Shown here piece by piece: positions 23,641 through 31,881 of a stretch of DNA of 64,000 bases (positions are counted from its first letter, which is position 1; every line of letters begins with the position of its first letter). Below the pieces are notes generated by a model. That model was not told the DNA's origin. It was given only the letters and a program-made list of their open reading frames with translations, and did no database searches. The position numbers and the translations under genes are program-made. The stretch is taken from NCBI GenBank assembly GCA_937890525.1, contig CALADI010000048.1, forward strand, positions 186,001 through 250,000, in the 5' to 3' direction. The DNA comes from an uncultured Clostridia bacterium. Its GTDB lineage: Bacteria; Bacillota; Clostridia; Oscillospirales; Oscillospiraceae.

Positions 23641-24582
23641 ATGCCTCTATTTTCAATCATTATTCCGGCGTACAATGCAGAGCGCTACCTACCATCTGCG
23701 CTGGACAGCGTGTTGGCGCAGAAAGCATCTTCCTATGAGGTGATCTTGGTGGATGACGGTTCTACTGACGCAACGGCTGAGATCTGCGATGGCTATGCTG
23801 ATCGCTATGACAGCATTCGGGCGATCCACATAGAGAATTCCGGCGCCAGCCGAGCCAGAAATATGGGTCTCCACGATGCTCGTGGAGACTATGTGCTGTT
23901 TATGGATGCGGATGACCTGTGGAAGCCGGAGCTGCAGGCTGAGGTCAGTCAACTGGCAGTGGATGAGCCGGATATGATCCTGTTCGGTTGGGAGAAATTC
24001 GGGGAAGGCATGCCGGTGGAGCAAAGATGCTGCCGCTGCCTGCCTGCGGGTACTTCCGGGGCGGTGTGGCTCTCGGACAGCTTGCGTGCCGGGGTGGTCC
24101 CGCCGCCGTATCTGTGGAGTTATGCGTACAGACGGGACTTCCTTCTGGATCATGGACTGCACATCCGGGAAGAACTGGTGTGCAGCGAGGATTTTGAATT
24201 CAATCTGCGGGCGATCCCGTTGGCGGAGCGCATCGTGGGAACTGGGCAGAATCTCTATTGTTGGCGGCAGGTCTCTACGAGCCTGTCCCATACCCTCAGC
24301 GCTGAGAAGCTGATGGACAATCTGCAAACGAAGGCAGAGGTGTATGACCGGTACCCCTGCGGGGCGCTGGCGGATCTATACATGGATAATGCGGTTTTAT
24401 TGGGGCAGCTTCCCCGGACTCAGGCGGCGGCCTGCGCGGACTTTATCAGGGCGCATCGCCGGATCGAATGTGGGTGTACCCAGAGACCGCTGAAGCTGGC
24501 ATCCAAGCTGTTTTCGCTGTTTGGGTGCTGCAACGGCGCCCGGCTGTACGGACTGCTGCGCCGCATCAAACAGGGGATTTGA
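23641..24582 (+). CDS. Glycosyltransferase family 2
   Basis: The product is 313 residues. The GT-A start is FSIIIPAYNAERYLPSALDS, with VDDGSTD and the metal-binding MDADDLW. Residues after 200 are helical and unassigned. The ATG at 23641 follows AGGAGGG; a long in-frame extension upstream overlaps the polymerase gene and is not used. Confidence 0.9.
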   Translation: MPLFSIIIPAYNAERYLPSALDSVLAQKASSYEVILVDDGSTDATAEICDGYADRYDSIRAIHIENSGASRARNMGLHDARGDYVLFMDADDLWKPELQAEVSQLAVDEPDMILFGWEKFGEGMPVEQRCCRCLPAGTSGAVWLSDSLRAGVVPPPYLWSYAYRRDFLLDHGLHIREELVCSEDFEFNLRAIPLAERIVGTGQNLYCWRQVSTSLSHTLSAEKLMDNLQTKAEVYDRYPCGALADLYMDNAVLLGQLPRTQAAACADFIRAHRRIECGCTQRPLKLASKLFSLFGCCNGARLYGLLRRIKQGI

Positions 24583-24630
24583 CGCCGATCCCGTGGCATA
24601 TGATCCCATTTACCAATGGAAGGAGCGTAT

Positions 24631-26148
24631 ATGGCGCGTTTATCCAATTCCTTTCGGAATTTAACCTATTCTTTTACCGGCTATGGATTGAAAACGCTGG
24701 TTCAATTTGTTAGCCGTACAGTATTTATCCAGGTACTTGGTCGGGAGTACTTGGGACTGAGCGGACTATTTTCCAACATTCTGATGATGCTGTCTCTGGC
24801 AGAGCTTGGCTTTGGCGAGGCGATCACCTTCAGCTTGTATGCACCTTTGGCCCGGGATGACCGTCAGGCGATCCGGGGACTGATGCACCTGTTCCGCAGG
24901 GTTTATCTGGCGGTGGGAGCGTTTGTCCTTGTTGCAGGACTGGCACTGACGCCCTTTTTGCAATTTTTCGTTCGGGATCTCCCGGATATCCCGGGGATCC
25001 GCTGGATCTATGCGCTGTTTGTCATCAATTCGGCGCTTTCTTATCTAAATACCTATAAGCGAACATTGATCATTGCGGATCAGAAGCAATATATTGTTTC
25101 CGGTTATACCTACGGCTGCGCCATCTGCATGAATGTGCTGCAAACCATATTCCTGCTGATTTCCAAAGATTACTTTATTTTCTTGGCGATCATGGTGGCA
25201 TTTACGGTGATCGAGAACCTGCTTCTTACCCGAAAGGCCAATGGCTTGTACCCGTTTTTGAAGGAGTCTGGGGAGGATAAGCTGTCGAAGGAGATGACCG
25301 CACCGATCATGCGGAATATCCGTGCCATGCTTTACCATAAAGTTGGTCACATCTTGGTCAATGGCACGGACAATCTGCTGATGGCACGATTGGTGGACCT
25401 CGGTTCTGTTGGAATCTATTCCAACTATTTGATGATCACGACTACATTGGAATCGGCAGTTAAAATCGTATTCAGCGCCGTTACCGCCAGCGTGGGCAAT
25501 GTAGGGGCTACAGAGTCCGATGAAAAAAAGCTGCAAGTCTTCGATCGGATCAACTTCATATCCATGTGGATCTTTGGTTTCTGTACCATTTGCCTCATGT
25601 GCCTGCTGACCCCATTCATCACCCTGTGGGTTGGCGCCAGCTATTGCTTCCCCTTTGGGATCGAACTTGCCATCTGCCTGAAGTTCCTGCTCTATGGTCT
25701 CCGTCAGCCTGTAAACATGACCAAGAGTGCCTTTGGGCTGTATTGGCAGGACCGCTATAAACCTGTGGCAGAGGCGCTGATCAATTTGGTAGTATCTGTT
25801 GTGCTGGGAATGCGGTATGGCGTATTTGGCATCCTGATGGGTACGGTGATCAGTACGGTTGCCACCAATCTATGGATCGAACCGTTGGTTCTTTATCGTG
25901 ACGGACTCCATGCCCCGGTGCGCAGATATTTTACTGCATACGGCGTATTTATCGCCGTGACGGCATTGGCTGGAGGTGCGACCTACTGGCTGTGCAGTCT
26001 GGTGGGGATGAACGGCATTGTAGGACTTGTTATCAAAATGCTGATTTGTGTAGTGACTCCCAATCTGATTTACCTGATCTGCTTTTTCCGGAAGAAAGAG
26101 TTCTCGTATTTCTGTGAAACGGTTCGCCGAATGGTTGGCAGAGTGTGA
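24631..26148 (+). CDS. Polysaccharide flippase (Wzx/MOP family)
   Basis: The product is 505 residues with about 12-14 membrane helices. The N-terminus (SFRNLTYSFTGYGLKTLVQF, VSRTVFIQVLGREYLGLSGL) is that of Gram-positive Wzx-type exporters. It flips the undecaprenyl-linked repeat across the membrane. The ATG at 24631 is chosen over 24616 because GGAAGGAG lies between them. It is the last gene of the operon. No chain-length regulator or tyrosine kinase was found in the window. Confidence 0.9.
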   Translation: MARLSNSFRNLTYSFTGYGLKTLVQFVSRTVFIQVLGREYLGLSGLFSNILMMLSLAELGFGEAITFSLYAPLARDDRQAIRGLMHLFRRVYLAVGAFVLVAGLALTPFLQFFVRDLPDIPGIRWIYALFVINSALSYLNTYKRTLIIADQKQYIVSGYTYGCAICMNVLQTIFLLISKDYFIFLAIMVAFTVIENLLLTRKANGLYPFLKESGEDKLSKEMTAPIMRNIRAMLYHKVGHILVNGTDNLLMARLVDLGSVGIYSNYLMITTTLESAVKIVFSAVTASVGNVGATESDEKKLQVFDRINFISMWIFGFCTICLMCLLTPFITLWVGASYCFPFGIELAICLKFLLYGLRQPVNMTKSAFGLYWQDRYKPVAEALINLVVSVVLGMRYGVFGILMGTVISTVATNLWIEPLVLYRDGLHAPVRRYFTAYGVFIAVTALAGGATYWLCSLVGMNGIVGLVIKMLICVVTPNLIYLICFFRKKEFSYFCETVRRMVGRV

Positions 26149-26161
26149 GGATTGCCAAAAA

Positions 26162-26194
26162 TGCGCCGCCCTGATCTCGGATCGGGGCGGCGCA
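26162..26194. terminator. Strong hairpin after the exopolysaccharide operon
   Basis: A 15-base stem (26162-26176 / 26180-26194; TGCGCCGCCC... / ...GGGCGGCGCA) has a TCG loop. The T-run (AAAAA on the plus strand) favours minus-strand transcripts, but the stem may also stop or protect the operon message. Confidence 0.65.
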
Positions 26195-26236
26195 CTGCTA
26201 TACATTAGGCACAAACATACTAAAAGAAAAAGAAAG

Positions 26237-26260
26237 AGGCACCATCTTTCGATGGTGCCT
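26237..26260 (-). terminator. tRNA-Val terminator
   Basis: AGGCACCATC (26237-26246) pairs with GATGGTGCCT (26251-26260). On the minus strand it directly follows the tRNA and is followed by a T-rich run. Confidence 0.85.
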
Positions 26261-26262
26261 TA

Positions 26263-26338
26263 TGGTGGACGATAACGGACTCGAACCGCTGACCCTGCGC
26301 ACGTCAAGCGCATGCTCTACCAGCTGAGCTAATCGTCC
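26263..26338 (-). tRNA. tRNA-Val (anticodon GAC)
   Basis: 76 bases with encoded CCA. The acceptor GGACGAT pairs with ATCGTCC. The anticodon loop is TTGACGT inside the stem TGCGC/GCGCA, and the T-arm contains GTTCGAGTC. Confidence 0.96.
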
Positions 26339-26421
26339 ATGCTGTTCGCTCGGAACAGTAAGAATTATACTACAGGAAAGTCACTTTGTCAACAATTATT
26401 TTTGAAAAAGTAAAAATTGTT

Positions 26422-26766
26422 CTATCCCACTACGCCGTCCACGCCGAGATCGTCGGTGAACTGGATGACCAGCCGGTTGGGCAGGCACACGATGTCCGCT
26501 CCGCCGGAGCAGAACCCCCGCTTCATGCAGTAGCCGTCGGGGCAGTCTGCCTGCGTTACAGCGATGGCGCCGTCTTCTACGGTGATGGTGTTGTGCCCAT
26601 GGACGGAGAATTCCTGATCCACCCCGAGGGATACCGTCTTGACCAGCTCCCCGTCGGAATAGATCCGGGCGGCGGATGCCGGCTCATTTTGCAGCAAGGG
26701 GATGGCGCACAGCAGGCACACCACCGCCAGCAGGGCAAATCCGATGATCCAGTATTTTGTCTTCAT
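26422..26766 (-). CDS. NusG domain II-like membrane-anchored protein
   Basis: The product is 114 residues. One N-terminal helix (about 6-25) anchors the protein. The rest is a small beta barrel of the NusG-II type: RIYSDGELVKTVSLG, NTITVEDGAIAVTQADCPDG, and CLPNRLVIQF near the end. Two to three cysteines (CPDGYC, GFC, CLPN) are conserved in the family. Such proteins often sit beside Gx-type transporters or flavin-electron-transfer genes, but none is next to this one. The molecular role is unknown. Confidence 0.85.
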   Translation of the reverse strand: MKTKYWIIGFALLAVVCLLCAIPLLQNEPASAARIYSDGELVKTVSLGVDQEFSVHGHNTITVEDGAIAVTQADCPDGYCMKRGFCSGGADIVCLPNRLVIQFTDDLGVDGVVG

Positions 26767-26795
26767 GGGCAGATACCTCCGGGAAAGATAGGACT

Positions 26796-26824
26796 ATCAT
26801 AGCAAAACTCCGGGGAAATATCAA
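26796..26824 (-). promoter_or_regulatory. Promoter of the NusG-II gene
   Basis: On the minus strand TTGATA (26819-26824), a 17-base spacer and TATGAT (26796-26801). It is divergent from the rplU promoter, 20 bases away. Confidence 0.65.
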
Positions 26825-26843
26825 GAAAAAGCTGCAAAAGTTG

Positions 26844-26872
26844 TTGACAATTCTTCTTGGACATGATAAAAT
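26844..26872 (+). promoter_or_regulatory. rplU operon promoter
   Basis: TTGACA (26844-26849), a 17-base spacer and TAAAAT (26867-26872). Confidence 0.8.
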
Positions 26873-26879
26873 ATTCCAG

Positions 26880-26958
26880 CCGCATTGAAGGGGCTTCCAA
26901 GCTGACCGTCCGTCACGCCCCAAAAGCGAGACTACACAACTAAAGTAGGTGAAAACAA
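26880..26958 (+). ncRNA. Probable ribosomal protein L21 leader
   Basis: The roughly 80-base untranslated leader between promoter and rplU holds GGGGC / GCCCC pairing (about 26890-26920) and GGCTTCCAAGC. Bacillota rplU messages carry an L21 autoregulatory leader at this place. I match it by position and general form, not by a model search. Confidence 0.45.
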
Positions 26959-27270
26959 ATGAAAGCAGTTATCGTTACCGGTGGCAAGCAGTACACCGTC
27001 GCAGAGGGTGATGTTCTCTTCATCGAGAAGCTGAACGCCGAGCAGGATGCTACCATCAAGTTCGAGCAGGTTCTGGCTGTCCTGGATGGTGAAAACTCCA
27101 AGATCGGCGCTCCCGTCGTGGAGGGTGCCGCTGTCGAGGCCAAGGTCGTCAAGAACGGCAAGGGTAAGAAGCTGACCGTCTTCAAGTACAAGCCCAAGAA
27201 GAACGAGAAGAAGAAGATGGGTCACCGTCAGCCCTACACCAAGGTCGAGATCACCAAGATCGCTCTGTAA
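26959..27270 (+). CDS. rplU: 50S ribosomal protein L21
   Basis: The product is 103 residues, full length. MKAVIVTGGKQYTVAEGDVL and the C-terminal KKMGHRQPYTKVEITKI are diagnostic. It is the first gene of the rplU-prp-rpmA block, with prp three bases downstream. Confidence 0.98.
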   Translation: MKAVIVTGGKQYTVAEGDVLFIEKLNAEQDATIKFEQVLAVLDGENSKIGAPVVEGAAVEAKVVKNGKGKKLTVFKYKPKKNEKKKMGHRQPYTKVEITKIAL

Positions 27271-27273
27271 GTT

Positions 27274-27597
27274 ATGACCAGATGTGAATTTTTTACCGAG
27301 GACGATCGAATCACAGGATTCACCGTTTTCGGTCATAGCGGTTACGGCGAGGCAGGCACCGACATTGTCTGTGCCGCAGTCAGCGCCGTAGTGACCATGG
27401 CAGAGTCCACCATCAATGATGTGTGCGGCGCTAAGGCCAAGGTCCGGGTCAAGAATGAGGACGCCCGCGTCACATTGACCCTGCCCGCTTCCTGCGACGA
27501 GGAGGAATCCGTTCAGGCAGTTCTTGCCGGAATGATGCTGACTCTGTGCAGCCTGCGGGATGATTATCCTGATTATATCGAAGTTTTGGAGGTGTAA
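27274..27597 (+). CDS. prp: Ribosomal-processing cysteine protease Prp
   Basis: The product is 107 residues. The catalytic pair is His in FGHSGYGEAGTDIVCAAVSA (His about 22) and Cys (about 34) of the same motif. Prp removes the N-terminal extension of ribosomal protein L27. The gene lies between rplU and rpmA as in Staphylococcus and Clostridia, and the L27 encoded here carries the matching cleavage motif. Confidence 0.96.
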   Translation: MTRCEFFTEDDRITGFTVFGHSGYGEAGTDIVCAAVSAVVTMAESTINDVCGAKAKVRVKNEDARVTLTLPASCDEEESVQAVLAGMMLTLCSLRDDYPDYIEVLEV

Positions 27598-27601
27598 CAC
27601 C

Positions 27602-27883
27602 ATGCTGAAGATTGGTATTCAGTTCTTCGCTCACCATAAGGGCGGCGGTTCCACCAAGAACGGCCGTGACTCCGAGGCTAAGCGCCTGGGCGTCAAGCGT
27701 GCAGATGGTCAGTTCGTTCTGGCCGGCAACATTCTGGTTCGCCAGAGAGGCACGCACATCCATCCCGGTGTCAATGTGGGCATCGGCAGCGATGACACCC
27801 TGTTTGCTCTGGTTGACGGTACCGTCAAGTTCGAGCGCAAGGGCAAGGATCGCAGACAGTGCTCCGTTTACGCTGCACAGTAA
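27602..27883 (+). CDS. rpmA: 50S ribosomal protein L27 (with Prp-cleaved leader)
   Basis: The product is 93 residues. It begins MLKIGIQFFAHHKGGGSTKN. The short IQFFA extension before HHKGGG is the Prp cleavage site; the mature protein would start at His-His-Lys. The ATG at 27602 is preferred because AGGTG precedes it and the family begins there. Confidence 0.97.
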   Translation: MLKIGIQFFAHHKGGGSTKNGRDSEAKRLGVKRADGQFVLAGNILVRQRGTHIHPGVNVGIGSDDTLFALVDGTVKFERKGKDRRQCSVYAAQ

Positions 27884-27899
27884 TGGATTCATAAAGCGA

Positions 27900-27933
27900 A
27901 GGGCTGCTGCAAATACTTGCGGCAGCCCTTTTT
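27900..27933 (+). terminator. Terminator of rplU-prp-rpmA
   Basis: AGGGCTGCTGC (27900-27910) pairs with GCGGCAGCCCT (27919-27929), followed by five T. Confidence 0.92.
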
Positions 27934-28006
27934 GCACCAATCCTTGGCAAGTGTTTTGAGTCGAGAAAAATCATACCCAGCGTTCATCAAAGGAGGATGA
28001 TCGGAT

Positions 28007-29281
28007 ATGTTTGTGGATAAAGTACGAATCACCGTGATCGGCGGTCGTGGCGGCGACGGTGCCGTTGCCTTTCACCGGGAAAAATATGTGGCGGCAGGCG
28101 GTCCCGACGGCGGCGACGGCGGTCACGGCGGCAGCGTGATCCTGCGGGTCAACGACCATATGACCACGCTGCTTGACTTCCGCTACAAGCGCAAGTATCA
28201 GGCAGGAGCCGGCGCCAACGGGCAGGGACGGAATATGGCAGGCAAGCGGGGCGAACCCCTTGTGATCCAAGTTCCCCGGGGCACCGTGGTGCGGGATGCC
28301 GAGACCAACCAAATCATTGTGGATATGTCCACCGGCGAGGATTTCGTTATCGCCAAGGGCGGGCGTGGGGGCTGGGGTAACTCCCACTACGCCACCGCCA
28401 CCCGTCAGATCCCCCGGTTCGCCAAGTCCGGCCGCAAGGGGGAGGAGCGGGATGTGATCCTAGAGCTGAAGCTGCTGGCAGATGTGGGACTGGTGGGCTT
28501 CCCCAATGTGGGAAAATCCACCTTGCTGTCCGTCACTTCCAATGCCCGCCCCAAGATCGCCAACTACCATTTCACCACCCTGTTCCCCAATCTGGGCGTG
28601 ATCTATGTGGACGAGGGCGTGTCCTTCGTCATGGCGGATATCCCCGGTATCATCGAGGGTGCGGCCGAGGGCGCCGGTCTGGGTCACGATTTCCTGCGGC
28701 ACATCGACCGCTGCCGCCTGCTTGTTCATGTGGTGGATGTTTCCGGCAGCGAGGGCAGAGATCCGGTGGAGGATTTTGACGCCATCTGCGAGGAGCTGAA
28801 GAACTACTCCGTGGATCTGAGCAACCGCCCCATGATCGTGGCGGCCAACAAGGTGGATCTGCTGATGCCGGAGTCGGACAATCTGGAGCGTCTGCGGGCA
28901 AGAGTGGAGGAAGCGGGCTGTGAGCTGTATGAGATCTCCGCCGGTACCACTCAGGGCACCAAGAATCTCATGCGTGTGGTGGCGCAGCGGCTCAGCACCC
29001 TGCCCCCTGTGACCATCTATGAGCCGGAGTATGTGGCACCTGTGGCTGCCGCCGGTACGCCGGAGGAACTGGAGATCGACCACTACGGCAACACATGGCT
29101 GATCACCGGCAAGTGGCTGGAGAACCTCATTATGGACATCAACTTTGATGACTACGAAGCCCGGAACCACTTCGACCTGCTGCTGCGGCGCAGCGGACTG
29201 TTTGCCCGGCTGGAGGAGATGGGCATTCAAGACGGAGATACCGTGGATATCTATGACTTCCAGTTCGAGTACCAGCGCTGA
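28007..29281 (+). CDS. obg: GTPase Obg/CgtA
   Basis: The product is 424 residues. The N-terminal glycine-rich Obg fold is clear (GGRGGDGAVAFHREK, GGPDGGDGGHGG). The G domain has GFPNVGKSTLL (G1), DIPGIIEGA (G3) and NKVDL (G4). A C-terminal OCT domain follows (about 350-424). Obg acts in 50S assembly and stress control. The gene order after rpmA is standard. Confidence 0.98.
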   Translation: MFVDKVRITVIGGRGGDGAVAFHREKYVAAGGPDGGDGGHGGSVILRVNDHMTTLLDFRYKRKYQAGAGANGQGRNMAGKRGEPLVIQVPRGTVVRDAETNQIIVDMSTGEDFVIAKGGRGGWGNSHYATATRQIPRFAKSGRKGEERDVILELKLLADVGLVGFPNVGKSTLLSVTSNARPKIANYHFTTLFPNLGVIYVDEGVSFVMADIPGIIEGAAEGAGLGHDFLRHIDRCRLLVHVVDVSGSEGRDPVEDFDAICEELKNYSVDLSNRPMIVAANKVDLLMPESDNLERLRARVEEAGCELYEISAGTTQGTKNLMRVVAQRLSTLPPVTIYEPEYVAPVAAAGTPEELEIDHYGNTWLITGKWLENLIMDINFDDYEARNHFDLLLRRSGLFARLEEMGIQDGDTVDIYDFQFEYQR

Positions 29282-29311
29282 GAGATATCCGGTGCATTTT
29301 TGAAAAAGGCT

Positions 29312-29340
29312 TTGCCATTTTCGATTCTGTTATGTATAAT
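29312..29340 (+). promoter_or_regulatory. Promoter of the AraC-type regulator
   Basis: TTGCCA (29312-29317), a 17-base spacer and TATAAT (29335-29340). The start site falls inside the left arm of the obg terminator that follows. Confidence 0.75.
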
Positions 29341-29371
29341 AGAGGGGACGACCATCGTCCCCTCTATTTTT
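29341..29371 (+). terminator. obg terminator overlapping the next promoter
   Basis: AGAGGGGACGA (29341-29351) pairs with TCGTCCCCTCT (29355-29365), followed by ATTTTT. Transcripts starting from the adjacent promoter would lack much of the left arm, so only readthrough from obg should be stopped. Confidence 0.8.
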
Positions 29372-29391
29372 ATCTTGGGAGGCTGCGCCAT

Positions 29392-30549
29392 ATGATCTGC
29401 AACCTGAATCAAATCTCATTTCAGAATTACGGAACCATCGAATCCGAACGGATCCCTGCCAAGGATCTGCTGGGTCGGGGGGCAAAAAGCGATGTGGTGG
29501 AGCTGACCCATCAGGAGCGGCGGGTGTTCTGCTGTGACCGGGAAGTGTGGGTGCGAAACCACCAGAATATGACGGTGCTGTCGGCGTCGGTGGACGGCCA
29601 GACTTTCCAGCATTTCTATCTGGATAAGGTGGTCTGCATCAAGCCGGGGATCTACTTTACGCTCCGGGCGTATCAAGATAATTCCAGCGTGGAACTGGCG
29701 GGGGAGAAGCTTCCTCAGCAGGTGGTTCAGAAGGATGCAGCGGATAATTTCCAGGTGCAGCGCCGGTTGGCGGTGAGCAGCATCTATACCTTCTTCTATC
29801 ACGAAAAGGAAAAGGGGTTCATTTTCCCCGGCGAGGCGCACCGCCCGCTGGAGCTGACCTATGTGGATAAGGGCGCCATCCACTCTGTGGCAGACGGAGT
29901 GGATCTGCTGCTGAATCAGGGGGATCTGGTGCTGTATGCCCCCGACCAGTGGCACATGCAGTATGCGCAGGAGGATGTCTCTGCCAGTTATATCACCATC
30001 AGCTTCGATCTGGAGGGCGACTGTCCGGAATCTCTGTTCAATCAGAAGTTCGCCATTCCCCAGTCCGCAGTTCCTATGCTCCAGCGGCTCCTGCGGGAGC
30101 AGGATCGGATGGACGCCTACTCTGAGGATATGATGCTGTGCTATTTGCAGATCCTGCTGCTGACCCTGCTGCGGGAGCAGGACAACCCCTCTCAGGTGAA
30201 GCTGCGCACCACCAATGCGGTGAACTCGGAGAACGAGATCATCCGCCGCGCCCAGCAGTTCATCAGCGGGCATATTCGGGAGAAGCTGACGGTGCCGGTG
30301 GTGGCGCGCCATGTGGATGTCAGCCCCAGCTATCTCACGGCGCTGTTCCGCAAGAATCTTCAGATCTCTCCCGGGGAGTACATCCGCCGGGTGAAGCTGC
30401 AAGAGAGCAAGCAGATGATCCGGGAGGACAACATGAATTTCACCGAGATCGCAGCGGTGCTGCAATACTCCACGGTGCATCATTTCTCCCGGCAGTTCAA
30501 GGACAAGTTCGGCATCACCCCTACGGAGTATGCAAAATCCGTGCGATGA
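29392..30549 (+). CDS. AraC-family transcriptional regulator
   Basis: The product is 385 residues. A cupin-like ligand domain (about 130-240; HRPLELTYVDKGAIHSVADG, LYAPDQWHMQ) is followed by two helix-turn-helix motifs in the last 100 residues (VVARHVDVSPSYLTALFRK, ITPTEYAKS). The first about 125 residues are an extra beta-rich region. The ATG at 29392 follows GGGAGG; the upstream ATG lies within the promoter. No target operon is adjacent. The ligand is unknown. Confidence 0.93.
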   Translation: MICNLNQISFQNYGTIESERIPAKDLLGRGAKSDVVELTHQERRVFCCDREVWVRNHQNMTVLSASVDGQTFQHFYLDKVVCIKPGIYFTLRAYQDNSSVELAGEKLPQQVVQKDAADNFQVQRRLAVSSIYTFFYHEKEKGFIFPGEAHRPLELTYVDKGAIHSVADGVDLLLNQGDLVLYAPDQWHMQYAQEDVSASYITISFDLEGDCPESLFNQKFAIPQSAVPMLQRLLREQDRMDAYSEDMMLCYLQILLLTLLREQDNPSQVKLRTTNAVNSENEIIRRAQQFISGHIREKLTVPVVARHVDVSPSYLTALFRKNLQISPGEYIRRVKLQESKQMIREDNMNFTEIAAVLQYSTVHHFSRQFKDKFGITPTEYAKSVR

Positions 30550-30562
30550 TAAGTATCATACA

Positions 30563-30601
30563 GCCGCCCGGCAGAGGATCTTTCTGTCGGGCGGCGTTTT
30601 T
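30563..30601 (+). terminator. Terminator of the araC-type gene
   Basis: GCCGCCCGGCAGA (30563-30575) pairs with TCTGTCGGGCGGC (30583-30595, one wobble), followed by GTTTTT. Confidence 0.9.
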
Positions 30602-30659
30602 GTCCACAGATGGATGGCAAACTGTGGATAAATTTTCATTTTAACGAAAAAGAGGGAAT

Positions 30660-30692
30660 AAAAAACTCCCGAAGGAAGATTCCTTCGGGAGT
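30660..30692 (-). terminator. Terminator of rpsF-ssb-rpsR
   Basis: ACTCCCGAAGGA (30665-30676) pairs with TCCTTCGGGAGT (30681-30692). On the minus strand it is followed by a T-run (30658-30664). Confidence 0.93.
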
Positions 30693-30705
30693 ATTGCCGA
30701 TTCAA

Positions 30706-30942
30706 TTAGTCTGCGACATAGGGCAGCAGAGCAATCTGGCGAGCACGCTTGATGGCGGTGGTCAGATTACGCTGATGGGCAGCGCAGGTACCGGTGGTAC
30801 GGCGGGGCAGGATCTTGCCACGCTCGGACAGGTAACGGCGCAGCTTCGCAGTATCCTTGTAATCGATGACGGTCACTTTGTCCACGCAGAAAGCACAAAC
30901 CTTCTTGCGCTTACGGGGACGGACACGCTGTTCGTTAGCCAT
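30706..30942 (-). CDS. rpsR: 30S ribosomal protein S18
   Basis: The product is 78 residues. MANEQRVRPRKRKKVCAFC is the usual start, and the core DYKDTAKLRRYLSERGKILP and HQRNLTTAIKRAR are diagnostic. The ATG at 30942 follows AAAGGAGGAA. C17 and C20 keep the CxxC of zinc-binding S18 forms. Confidence 0.98.
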   Translation of the reverse strand: MANEQRVRPRKRKKVCAFCVDKVTVIDYKDTAKLRRYLSERGKILPRRTTGTCAAHQRNLTTAIKRARQIALLPYVAD

Positions 30943-30982
30943 GGTGATTCCTCCTTTAAGCATTTTGTAGAAAATTCAAGAT

Positions 30983-31468
30983 TTAGAACGGGAGCTGAGC
31001 GTCATCGTCGTCCAGCATCGCAAAATCCGATGCGGGGGCAGATGCCGGGGCGCTGTAGCCGCCGAAACCGCTGCTCTGGGGCTGATTGTAGGAGCTGCTG
31101 CTGCCGTAGGTGCTGCCACCGTAGGAGCTGCCGCCCTGATCGTCCCGCTTGCTGTCGCCGAAGTAGACATTGTCTGCCACGACCTCAGCGCTGCGGCGCT
31201 TGTTTCCGTCCTTGTCGGTCCAGCCTCTGATCTGGAGCCGGCCGGATACCACTGCCATGCGGCCCTTGGTGAAATACTTGGAGATGAACTCTCCGGTCTG
31301 ACGCCAAGCGACACAGTCAATGAAATCCGTTTCCCGTTCGCCGCCATCCTTGGGGGCGAAATCTCGGTCGACAGCCAGAGTAAAGCTGGCGACGGCGATG
31401 CCGCTGCCGGTACGGCGCAGCTCGGGATCACGGGTCAGACGACCCATAATGGTGATGTGGTTGAGCAT
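30983..31468 (-). CDS. ssb: Single-stranded DNA-binding protein
   Basis: The product is 161 residues. The OB fold (MLNHITIMGRLTRDPELRRT, DFIDCVAWRQTGEFISKYF) is followed by a Gly/Ser-rich tail and the acidic tip DDDDAQLPF, which recruits partner proteins. It lies between rpsF and rpsR as in most Bacillota, 12 bases after rpsF. Confidence 0.98.
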   Translation of the reverse strand: MLNHITIMGRLTRDPELRRTGSGIAVASFTLAVDRDFAPKDGGERETDFIDCVAWRQTGEFISKYFTKGRMAVVSGRLQIRGWTDKDGNKRRSAEVVADNVYFGDSKRDDQGGSSYGGSTYGSSSSYNQPQSSGFGGYSAPASAPASDFAMLDDDDAQLPF

Positions 31469-31480
31469 AAGAACCCCTCC

Positions 31481-31777
31481 TTACTCCTCCACTGCGGTGG
31501 TCATGCAGCGCATGACGCCTTCGGTGATCTTCATCACACGCTCCAGCTCAGCGGGGAACTGGGGATTGGACTCAAAGTTCATGAGAACATAGTAGCCCTC
31601 AGCCATGTCGTTGATGAGATAAGCCAGACGACGCTTGCCCCACTCGTCAATGTTGGTCAGAGTGCCCTCCGCTTCCACCATTGCCTTGAACTTTTCCACA
31701 AGTGCTGCGATACCCTCCTCACCGATGGTAGCATCGATGATGTAGAGCACCTCATACTTACCGGTAATCTTAGCCAT
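31481..31777 (-). CDS. rpsF: 30S ribosomal protein S6
   Basis: The product is 98 residues. MAKITGKYEVLYIIDATIGE and WGKRRLAYLINDMAEGYYVL are the S6 core. The ATG at 31777 follows AAAAGGAGGT; the longer reading frame upstream is untranslated leader. Confidence 0.97.
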   Translation of the reverse strand: MAKITGKYEVLYIIDATIGEEGIAALVEKFKAMVEAEGTLTNIDEWGKRRLAYLINDMAEGYYVLMNFESNPQFPAELERVMKITEGVMRCMTTAVEE

Positions 31778-31852
31778 GTTGTTTGCACCTCCTTTTGGAC
31801 ATTTGGCCCCCGGACGCGCCGGGAGCAAGGATGTCTGATTTCAGACTGAACT
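31778..31852 (-). promoter_or_regulatory. rpsF leader, candidate S6:S18 autoregulatory element
   Basis: The 75-base leader can form a GC-rich hairpin (CCCGG ... CCGGG, about 31806-31825) shortly before the ribosome site. Bacterial rpsF messages often carry an S6:S18-binding stem with an exposed CCG here. Matched by place and general form only. Confidence 0.4.
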
Positions 31853-31881
31853 ATTATATCCGGAAAATCGGGATATGTCAA
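31853..31881 (-). promoter_or_regulatory. rpsF operon promoter
   Basis: On the minus strand TTGACA (31876-31881), a 17-base spacer and TATAAT (31853-31858). The -35 box overlaps the stop codon of the upstream phosphoesterase gene. Confidence 0.85.
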
